The notes beneath the pieces are model-generated. The model was not told where the DNA came from. It saw only the letters and a program-made list of their open reading frames with translations, and searched no databases. From Boseongicola sp. (GTDB lineage: Bacteria; Pseudomonadota; Alphaproteobacteria; Rhodobacterales; Rhodobacteraceae): DNA of 41,857 nt. Below are positions 35,770-41,857 of the stretch, piece after piece. A program made the position numbers and the translations under genes. Location: assembly GCA_029287375.1 (NCBI GenBank), contig JARFRG010000001.1, forward strand, positions 1 through 41,857. Direction: 5' to 3'. How positions within the stretch are numbered: position 1 is the first letter of the stretch; each line of letters starts with the position of its first letter.

Positions 35770-36404
35770 CTGATACCCTCGCGTTCCTTTGCGATATGGT
35801 AGTAGGCCCAAAGCAAGCGCGCTGCAACGCCGCGCCACGGCGCCCAGTCTTCAGACATTTCGCGCAGAGCGCGCTCGCTTGGGCGGGCGTCAAGATTGAA
35901 CAAGACCCGCACCGATTCCTGAAGCGCCAGATCCCCCGGCGCAAAAACATCCGCGCGGCCCAGCGAAAACATGGCGTATATCTCGGCCGTCCACCGCCCG
36001 ATCCCCGGCACCACGATCAACGTATCGATCACTTCGTCTGTCGGACGTGTGCGAAGTGCCGGAAAGCGAATGTTTGCGGCGGCCAATTCGCGGGCATAGC
36101 GTATTTTCTGGCGCGACATGCCGCAGGCGCGCAGATCGTCATCGCTGGCCCACATGATCTTGCGCGGCCCGGTCAACCCCGCAGCCTTCAGCCGACCCCA
36201 AATTGCATCCGCGGCCGCCACCGAAACCTGTTGGCTCACAATCGCGTCCAATAACGCGGCAAAGCCATCCTTGCGCAATCGAAGCGGTAAGGGCCCTGTT
36301 CTTTCAAGTGCTTGAGCAAACCGCACATCCTGCGCGGCGAGCCACTCCGCCCCCTCAGCCACGCATGCAGGGGACGTGATGAGGCGGCCCACCGTCCCGC
36401 TCAC
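35766..36404 (-). CDS. DNA-3-methyladenine glycosylase II type (AlkA-like)
   Basis: A 212-residue HhH-GPD glycosylase that excises alkylated purines in base excision repair. It has the helix-hairpin-helix VVPGIGRWTAEIYAM followed by the catalytic aspartate in FAPGDLALQ, and DAIVSQQVSVAAADAIW at the start of the core. It lacks the four-cysteine iron-sulfur cluster of Nth/MutY. The GTG at 36404 overlaps the cobK stop (GTGA) with AGGAG six bases upstream; a longer frame through cobK is unlikely. Its own stop overlaps the esterase start. Confidence 0.9.
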   Translation of the reverse strand: MSGTVGRLITSPACVAEGAEWLAAQDVRFAQALERTGPLPLRLRKDGFAALLDAIVSQQVSVAAADAIWGRLKAAGLTGPRKIMWASDDDLRACGMSRQKIRYARELAAANIRFPALRTRPTDEVIDTLIVVPGIGRWTAEIYAMFSLGRADVFAPGDLALQESVRVLFNLDARPSERALREMSEDWAPWRGVAARLLWAYYHIAKEREGIR

Positions 36405-37135
36405 ACGCGGCTCCTCACCCAATTCAACGCTTCGTCCACAGCGTCGATGCATGGCAAATCGGCAGGGGGTGGGCGACGGATCATCGCGACAGGAATTCCC
36501 AGCGCACGTGCCGCGGCCAGTTTCGGCCAGCCCCCCTGCCCGCCGGAATTACGCGTTATGATCCAGTTCACACCCAATTCTCCTAATGTGACAATCTCTT
36601 GCGCGACAGACACCGGTCCGTGCAAGACCACATAACTGCCGTGTTCAAAGGGCGCCTCAGTTTCTGGTTTCTCCCTGACACGGCATAAAACGCGACGCGG
36701 ATCCAGATTTGCAAAACGGTCCATGTCCCGCCGCCCTGTGGCGAGGAATACAGTGGCGCTTGCGGGAATATGGCGGGCGGCGTCTTCGGGATTATCAAGG
36801 AACGTCCAATTGTCCTGATCTTGAGGAATCCACGGCGGCCGCATGAACCGCAACGCCTCTATTCCAAGCGCTTGGGCGATCCTGGCTGTTCGGCGGCCCA
36901 TCTCGTCTGCGAAAGGGTGCGTGGCATCGATCACCGCATCAATCCTTTCACGGACAAGATGGTCCCGGTAAGCCGCTTCACCGCCCCACCCGCCAATACG
37001 CACCGGGCAGTCAAAGCAATGCGCGAGCCGTTCAGAGCGCGCAAGCGACACCGACACTTCGACGTCAGTTTCGCGGCTTAACGAATGGGCAATCTCGCGC
37101 GCCTCGGACGTGCCTCCAAGCAGAAGAATGCGCAT
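36401..37135 (-). CDS. cobK: Precorrin-6A/cobalt-precorrin-6A reductase
   Basis: NADPH-dependent reduction of the corrin ring in cobalamin synthesis. The 244-residue product opens MRILLLGGTSEAREIAHSLS, the typical CobK nucleotide region, and has DAVIDATHPFADEMGRR, ALRFMRPPW and VNWIITRNSGGQGG-type landmarks. No other cobalamin gene is in the window, so the pathway lies elsewhere. The ATG at 37135 fits the family start although no clear ribosome site precedes it. It leads a coupled cobK-alkA-esterase set. Confidence 0.93.
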   Translation of the reverse strand: MRILLLGGTSEAREIAHSLSRETDVEVSVSLARSERLAHCFDCPVRIGGWGGEAAYRDHLVRERIDAVIDATHPFADEMGRRTARIAQALGIEALRFMRPPWIPQDQDNWTFLDNPEDAARHIPASATVFLATGRRDMDRFANLDPRRVLCRVREKPETEAPFEHGSYVVLHGPVSVAQEIVTLGELGVNWIITRNSGGQGGWPKLAAARALGIPVAMIRRPPPADLPCIDAVDEALNWVRSRV

Positions 37136-37355
37136 TTTGCGTTGCCGCGACACATTTTCCCAATCGGGCCGCACAAGCCCGTCGCGAGACGTGTCTGGCC
37201 CTCCATTCATTCTCAATTTCCCCCAATTTCAGCAAATCTTACAGCCAGCACGCGCCTACGGTCCAGCGCTTTCGGCCAGGTCGGGGCCGGCGCGTTTGAG
37301 CAAATGTGAAGCACGCTGTCTTGCAGCTCTACGCCTGCGAGCGTACTGCAATCTG

Positions 37356-38579
37356 ATGACGATTGTTGCAGACGATTCCCGCGCAAAACGCAACGTCGCG
37401 GTGCTTGTGGCCGCGCAGGCTATTCTCGGCGCGCAATTGCCGATGATCTTCGTCATTGGCGGTCTCGCCGGAACCACCCTCGCCCCCAATATCTGTCTTG
37501 CCACTCTGCCGATTTCGATGATTGTGCTGGGCTCAATGGTCACCGCCACGCCGATATCGGCCTTTATGCAACGATACGGACGCACTGCGGGCTTTCTCGT
37601 TGGCGCTGCGGGTGGAACGCTCGGGGCGGCGATTGGCGCGCTCGGGTTATTCTATGGAAATTTCTGGCTGTTTTTATTGGGTTCGTTCCTGACCGGCGTT
37701 TATATGTCCGCGCAGGGGTTTTATCGGTTTGCGGCGACGGATCTAGCCTCGGAAGGCTTTCGCCCCAAGGCAATCAGCTATGTCATGGCGGGTGGGTTGT
37801 TCAGCGCAATCATCGGCCCGCAGCTTGTGAAAGTCACTGCAGACGCAATGGTTGTGCCGTTTCTGGGGACGTATATCTCGGTGGTCCTGTTGAACCTAGT
37901 CGGCGCAGTTCTGTTTCTATTCCTGGATGCACCAGCGCCGCCCAAAGCCGAACCGGACGCGCCGACCGGACGCAGTCGGCGTGAGCTGTTGCGTGACCCG
38001 ACAATCGCGGTCGCGATCATCTGTGCAATGGTGTCTTACGCCTTGATGAACCTTGTGATGACCTCCACGCCGCTGGCCGTCGTTAGCTGCGGTTTCACAG
38101 CGAACAACGCCGCCGATGTGGTGACCGGGCATGTGCTGGCAATGTTCGCACCGTCGTTTTTCACCGGCCATCTGATTGCCCGCTTCGGAGCGGAAAGAAT
38201 TGTGGCGGTTGGCTTGGTTATCCTGACAGGCGCGGGTGCGGTGGCGTTGGCCGGGACAGAGCTGCCAAATTTCTTTGTGGCTCTGATCTTGCTGGGGCTG
38301 GGCTGGAATTTCGGCTTCATCGGGGCAACTACCATGCTGTCAACCGCGCACAGCCCGGCTGAACGGGGCCGCGTTCAGGGAATGAATGACATGATCGTCA
38401 TGGGGTGTGTGACGCTGGCCTCGCTGTCTTCAGGTGGTTTGATGAATTGTCTCGGGGGCGACGCCGTCGAAGGATGGCGGGCGGTGAATATAGCAATGGT
38501 GCCATTTCTTGTGCTGGCGGGCGGGTCACTGATCTGGCTGGTGATGCAGCCCAAAAAGCGCGTCCAGCCCGGAGAGTAA
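37356..38579 (+). CDS. MFS transporter
   Basis: A 407-residue inner-membrane protein with about twelve hydrophobic helices in two halves. A hydrophilic linker (APAPPKAEPDAPTGRSRRELL) lies near residue 200. MQRYGRTAGFLVGA resembles the loop 2-3 MFS motif, and ERGRVQGMNDMIVMG matches a conserved C-half stretch. Substrate unknown. Start taken as ATG 37356 (MTIVADDSRAKRN); the open frame extends 82 codons upstream through cobK antisense and is rejected. No clear ribosome site. Divergent from cobK. Confidence 0.85.
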   Translation: MTIVADDSRAKRNVAVLVAAQAILGAQLPMIFVIGGLAGTTLAPNICLATLPISMIVLGSMVTATPISAFMQRYGRTAGFLVGAAGGTLGAAIGALGLFYGNFWLFLLGSFLTGVYMSAQGFYRFAATDLASEGFRPKAISYVMAGGLFSAIIGPQLVKVTADAMVVPFLGTYISVVLLNLVGAVLFLFLDAPAPPKAEPDAPTGRSRRELLRDPTIAVAIICAMVSYALMNLVMTSTPLAVVSCGFTANNAADVVTGHVLAMFAPSFFTGHLIARFGAERIVAVGLVILTGAGAVALAGTELPNFFVALILLGLGWNFGFIGATTMLSTAHSPAERGRVQGMNDMIVMGCVTLASLSSGGLMNCLGGDAVEGWRAVNIAMVPFLVLAGGSLIWLVMQPKKRVQPGE

Positions 38580-38585
38580 GCCAAA

Positions 38586-38650
38586 GGCGCGGCTGGCGCC
38601 GCATTTCATTTTTTGGCCTTCGGCGAGAGTATTTCTTCCAAGAAGAAAGT
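38586..38650 (+). repeat. Dispersed intergenic repeat, copy 3
   Basis: A GGCGC/GCGCC hairpin (38586-38600), then a longer spacer, then CGGCGAGAGTATTTCTTCC and AAGAAGAAAG (to 38648). The tail matches copies 1 and 4; the hairpin and spacing differ. It fills the 77-base gap between convergent genes. Confidence 0.6.
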
Positions 38651-38656
38651 GGACTT

Positions 38657-39415
38657 TCAGAGCGCCCAGCGGATGAGACGGCTGCGTTTTCTGAATTCGG
38701 AGAGACCGATTTTGCCGTCCGCAACACGGGTCGGGGTGCGCGCGATTTGGCGCAGCAACGCTTCGGTCTCCCATGCCTCTAACAGCGCACCCCGCGCGGG
38801 TTTGGGTAGGGCTTCTTGTAGCGGATGCATGATCGGAAGGTGTTGGAGTGCATCTTGAGCGAGCACTGAAATGGTTTCGGAGCGCCCATCAACGAGGGGA
38901 ATACGGCCACGTGCCTCCAAGGCGGGAACGGCTTTTAAAAAGCGCACAAGTGCTGTGGACCGGCCCAAGGCGAATATCCGGTCAGTGGTATTGATCCTGG
39001 CGCCCAAGAGATGCGCGGCCGTCCACATCAATAGGCCTCCGGTCATCTTGAGATAGTCATCGAAGTGGTCCGCGTCTTCGAAAGCGTCACGGTAGATGTC
39101 CCAGCGCCGCGCTTGAACAAGTCGGTCAAGAGAACCTGCCAGCGGAGCGTGTAGAACGTCGGCGAGCGGCGTTGTCACCTCATGTTTGCGAACCTGTTTG
39201 CCCTCGGCGATTTCCTCAAGTGCGTCGCGCCACCATTGCAGGCGCATTTCGGCGATCATCGGTTCTTCAGTGACCCAAGGCGCACGGGCGACCTCGACGT
39301 TGAACGCATAGAGCGGGAAGAGCACGCGGCGGGCTTCAACGGGAGCGGCCATCGCGGCGGCAAAGCGGTCCGGATCGCCGCGCTGGACGATATTGGCGCA
39401 GGCCTGAAGGCTCAT
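38657..39415 (-). CDS. Squalene/phytoene synthase-like protein (NDUFAF6-like)
   Basis: A 252-residue all-helical protein of the isoprenoid synthase superfamily (ARRVLFPLYAFNVEVARAP, MRLQWWRDALEEI, DDYLKMTGGLLMWTAA). The first aspartate-rich motif, needed to bind diphosphates in true phytoene or squalene synthases, is replaced by NVEVARAP, so catalysis of that kind is unlikely. It resembles NDUFAF6, a mitochondrial respiratory complex I assembly factor; a similar role here is inference. Its ATG overlaps the stop of the small ORF at 39412 (ATGA). Confidence 0.82.
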   Translation of the reverse strand: MSLQACANIVQRGDPDRFAAAMAAPVEARRVLFPLYAFNVEVARAPWVTEEPMIAEMRLQWWRDALEEIAEGKQVRKHEVTTPLADVLHAPLAGSLDRLVQARRWDIYRDAFEDADHFDDYLKMTGGLLMWTAAHLLGARINTTDRIFALGRSTALVRFLKAVPALEARGRIPLVDGRSETISVLAQDALQHLPIMHPLQEALPKPARGALLEAWETEALLRQIARTPTRVADGKIGLSEFRKRSRLIRWAL

Positions 39416-39558
39416 CTGCGCTGCGCCACGATCTGGAGGCAGCCGGTTTCGGATCGTACCGCGCGCCAGATGTCGATTTCGGTTTGTGCAACGACACGTG
39501 CGAGAACGCGCGGATCAAGGAAATACCGTTTTCTCACCAGATCAAAGACCACACTCAT
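39412..39558 (-). CDS. 48-residue hypothetical protein between cimA and the synthase-like gene
   Basis: A short ORF coding 48 residues, beginning [20 protein letters not shown] and ending in a basic QRR. Its ATG overlaps the cimA stop (ATGA) and its own TGA overlaps the ATG of the next gene (ATGA), so it fills the gap exactly and in a coupled manner. It is amphipathic and helix-prone with one cysteine, no signal peptide and no membrane helix. I do not recognise the family. The double overlap is strong evidence that it is translated. Confidence 0.75.
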   Translation of the reverse strand: MSVVFDLVRKRYFLDPRVLARVVAQTEIDIWRAVRSETGCLQIVAQRR

Positions 39559-41180
39559 GCAGCTTCCGCGCCGTCGCGCACGAGTTTCCATGTGATCGCA
39601 TCAACCAAGGCCTCAAAAGAGGCATCGACGATGTTGGCCGACACACCGACTGTGGCCCAGGCCCGTCCCTGATCGTCGGCAAAATCTATGATCACGCGGG
39701 TGACCGCTTCGGTGCCGCCTTGCGTGATACGCACACGGAAATCCGTCAGGCGCATATCTTCGATCTGTGCTTGATATGGCCCAAGATCCGTCTTCAATGC
39801 CTGCCAAAGCGCGTTGACGGGGCCGTCGTCTTGTATGTCCTGGGCATGTTCGTTCTTGAAGAAACTGGTCCGAGAACCTTCGCGTGTCGACACAGTGACC
39901 ACGGCTTCGGATTCGACCACGATCTCTCCACGCGCATTGCGGCGGCGTTCTGTGATGACGCGGTAGCGTTCGACTTCGAAAAAGTCGGGGGCAAGGCCCA
40001 GTTCGCGACGCGCGAGCAGTTCGAAACTTGCCTGCGCACTGTCATAGGCGTACCCGTCCGTTTCGCGTTGCTTCACGGCGTCAAGAATGCGCGACAAGGC
40101 GGCGTCGCCCTTTTCGGCCTCGATCCCCATCTCTGAAAGGCGGCGCAACAGGTTCGACTGTCCTGCCTGATTGGACATCGGCACGATCCGCGCGTTGCCG
40201 ACGGCTTCGGGGGCGATGTGTTCGTAGGTCGTCGGATCCTTGACGATGGCACTGGCATGAAGACCCGCTTTGTGCGCGAAAGCCGACGCGCCGACATAGG
40301 GCGCGGCCCGCAGCGGCACACGGTTGAGAATATCGTCCAGCATCCGCGAAGTGCGCGTGAGCGTTTTCAAAGCGTCCGGCGGAACGCCTATTTCAAAGCG
40401 GCTGGCATAGGGTTCTTTCAGCAAAAGCGTCGGGATCAGGGTCACGAGGTTGGCGTTGCCGCAGCGTTCGCCAAGGCCGTTCAGCGTGCCTTGTATCTGC
40501 CGCGCGCCTGCATCAATCGCCGCCAAAGTCCCGGCGACCGCGTTTCCGGTGTCATCATGTGTGTGGATCCCCAGGTGGTCACCGGGAATGCCAGATGCGA
40601 TAACTGTGGCAGTGATCGCGCCCATTTCCGCCGGCAACGTGCCGCCATTGGTGTCACACAGAACGACCCACCGCGCACCTGCATCATAGGCGGCCTTCAG
40701 GCAGGCAAGCGCGTAGTCCGGGTTGGCTTTGTAGCCGTCAAAGAAGTGCTCGGCGTCAAACAACGCTTCGCGCCCCTGTGCAACCAGATGGGCGACGCTT
40801 TCGCTGATATTGGTGAGGTTCTCATCAAGTGTGATGCCAAGGGCCGTATCGACATGGAAATCGTGCGTTTTGCCGACGATACAGACGGCAGGGGTGTTGG
40901 CGTTGAGAACACCGGCGAGAACCTCGTCATTGGCGGCGGACCGCCCGGCCCGTTTGGTCATCCCGAAGGCGGTGAATGTCGCGCGGGTTTGGGGCCGGGT
41001 TTCAAAGAACGCGCTGTCGGTTGGGTTCGCACCGGGCCAGCCGCCTTCGATGTAGTCCAGCCCAAGCGCATCAAGCGCCTTTGCGATCTGGGTTTTTTCG
41101 TCCGCTGAGAACTGGACACCTTGGGTTTGCTGCCCATCGCGCAGCGTCGTGTCGAAAAGGGAGAGACGTTCGCGGGTCAT
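39555..41180 (-). CDS. cimA: Citramalate synthase
   Basis: Condenses pyruvate and acetyl-CoA to (R)-citramalate, an entry to isoleucine synthesis independent of threonine. The 541-residue DRE-TIM protein has [17 protein letters not shown], the metal-site [24 protein letters not shown] and a C-terminal LeuA-like regulatory domain (about 400-520). The length, [19 protein letters not shown] and overall pattern favour the citramalate group over 2-isopropylmalate or homocitrate synthase. Its ATG overlaps the cysS stop. Confidence 0.9.
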   Translation of the reverse strand: MTRERLSLFDTTLRDGQQTQGVQFSADEKTQIAKALDALGLDYIEGGWPGANPTDSAFFETRPQTRATFTAFGMTKRAGRSAANDEVLAGVLNANTPAVCIVGKTHDFHVDTALGITLDENLTNISESVAHLVAQGREALFDAEHFFDGYKANPDYALACLKAAYDAGARWVVLCDTNGGTLPAEMGAITATVIASGIPGDHLGIHTHDDTGNAVAGTLAAIDAGARQIQGTLNGLGERCGNANLVTLIPTLLLKEPYASRFEIGVPPDALKTLTRTSRMLDDILNRVPLRAAPYVGASAFAHKAGLHASAIVKDPTTYEHIAPEAVGNARIVPMSNQAGQSNLLRRLSEMGIEAEKGDAALSRILDAVKQRETDGYAYDSAQASFELLARRELGLAPDFFEVERYRVITERRRNARGEIVVESEAVVTVSTREGSRTSFFKNEHAQDIQDDGPVNALWQALKTDLGPYQAQIEDMRLTDFRVRITQGGTEAVTRVIIDFADDQGRAWATVGVSANIVDASFEALVDAITWKLVRDGAEAA

Positions 41181-41857
41181 TTCAGAGCCTCCAGTTTGGC
41201 GGGATCGAAGCCTTCCGCAGGCAGAAGGTCAACGCCGGTCTTGGACATGCGCACTTCGACGCCAGCCTCGGCAAGGGCCGACTTAAGGCGGTCAACCTCT
41301 GAGAAGTCCTTGGTTTTCATGGCGGCGGTGCGGGTATTCTCCAACAGAGTGGCCAGATCGGCCAAGGCGTCCCGCCCCTCGGTCGCCCAAGCGGGGACCG
41401 TGTCGCCCATGAGGCCCAGGAACTGCACCCCTGCCTTCAAAGCCGCTCCGTCCTCATCGGACGCGGCACGGTGCAGCACGGACAGCGCGCCGTGGGTGTT
41501 CAGGTCATCACTAAGCGCGGCAACGATGTCGTCCGGCACCGTCCCGCCGTCCTCGACAATCCGATACCACTTGCGAAGCGTTGCTTCCGCCTCTTCCCGC
41601 TTCTTCTCCGTCCAGTCCATTGGCTTGCGGTAATGCGTCGACAGGAACACAAACCGGATCACCTCACCTGGCACACCCTTGTCCAGCAAATCACGCACCG
41701 TGAAGAAATTGCCCAGAGACTTGGACATCTTCTTGCCCTCGACCTGCAACATCTCGTTGTGAAGCCAGACATTCGCAAACCCGTGCCCCATGCAGCGCGA
41801 TTGCGCGATCTCGTTTTCGTGGTGCGGGAATTGGAGGTCGTTGCCGCCGCCGTGGAT
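41177..41857 (-). CDS. cysS: Cysteine--tRNA ligase, N-terminal half outside the window
   Basis: The last 226 residues are visible. They begin in the [19 protein letters not shown] zinc/active-site region and continue through [23 protein letters not shown] with the KMSKS loop to the C-terminal helical DALR-type domain, ending KLEALK. The stop codon overlaps the cimA start (ATGA). CysS catalyses cysteinylation of tRNA-Cys. The part outside the window holds the HIGH motif. Confidence 0.96.
   Translation of the reverse strand: MHGGGNDLQFPHHENEIAQSRCMGHGFANVWLHNEMLQVEGKKMSKSLGNFFTVRDLLDKGVPGEVIRFVFLSTHYRKPMDWTEKKREEAEATLRKWYRIVEDGGTVPDDIVAALSDDLNTHGALSVLHRAASDEDGAALKAGVQFLGLMGDTVPAWATEGRDALADLATLLENTRTAAMKTKDFSEVDRLKSALAEAGVEVRMSKTGVDLLPAEGFDPAKLEALK

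Noticed and set aside
38657-39415. Carotenoid or hopanoid synthase (crtB/hpnC)
   Set aside because: The diphosphate-binding aspartate-rich motif is missing and no terpenoid genes are nearby.
39555-41180. 2-isopropylmalate synthase (leuA) or homocitrate synthase
   Set aside because: Length and C-terminal pattern match the citramalate synthase group better, though the three families share the catalytic barrel.
1-41857. tRNA genes, CRISPR arrays, insertion sequences or prophage
   Set aside because: No cloverleaf with CCA-type end, no regularly spaced repeats and no transposase or integrase motifs were found in any gap or frame.

Overview
The window is a continuous piece of an alphaproteobacterial chromosome, most likely from the Rhodobacterales (Roseobacter group). 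The case rests on protein style and gene order: a long acidic tail on ribosomal protein L9, an Ala/Glu tail on S2, the purL / BolA / monothiol glutaredoxin order, a DUF853 ATPase, an IalB-family protein, a zwf-pgl-pgi operon, and a dispersed intergenic repeat ending in TATTTTCGCCAAGAAGAAGG-like sequence. Moderate GC and dense packing fit. I see no rRNA, tRNA, CRISPR array, phage, transposase or plasmid functions. Most genes are core metabolism, translation and repair.

Layout. 1-1758 (minus): rpsB and tsf behind a strongly structured leader. 2049-9891 (plus): metG; then an FAD/folate-type amine dehydrogenase directly ahead of the pseudouridine kinase/glycosidase pair psuK-psuG; a DUF502 membrane protein; a 2-oxoglutarate oxygenase; a 72-residue membrane protein. 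9907-14463 (minus): patatin-like lipase, bdhA, a class I photolyase and a class V PLP enzyme. 14713-16557 (plus): a BCCT transporter with its own terminator. 16665-17318 (minus): an unknown two-helix membrane protein. 17489-18749 (plus): rpsF-rpsR-rplI behind an S6:S18-like leader. 18831-27490 (minus): grxD, bolA, purL, an ACT-domain protein, polA, a lipoprotein and a DUF853 ATPase. 27491-27922 is a 432-base gene-free stretch that looks like two small RNAs, each with a terminator. 27923-28522 (plus): ialB-like gene. 28538-32311 (minus): zwf-pgl-pgi, the entry to the Entner-Doudoroff/pentose phosphate routes, with a candidate LacI-type operator. 32506-33459 (plus): radical SAM protein. 33477-37135 (minus): HNH endonuclease, diguanylate cyclase, and the coupled set cobK-alkA-esterase. 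37356-38579 (plus): MFS transporter. 38657-41857 (minus): cysS (partial), cimA, a previously unlisted 48-codon ORF and a squalene/phytoene-synthase-like protein, each joined to the next by an ATGA stop/start overlap.

The most noteworthy items are the 48-codon gene in the cysS-cimA chain, the two-tetraloop rpsB leader, the small-RNA pair at 27540-27786, the dehydrogenase-psuK-psuG association, and the dispersed repeat, one copy of which seems to supply a ribosome-binding site. All functional assignments come from reading motifs and family knowledge; no database search was run.
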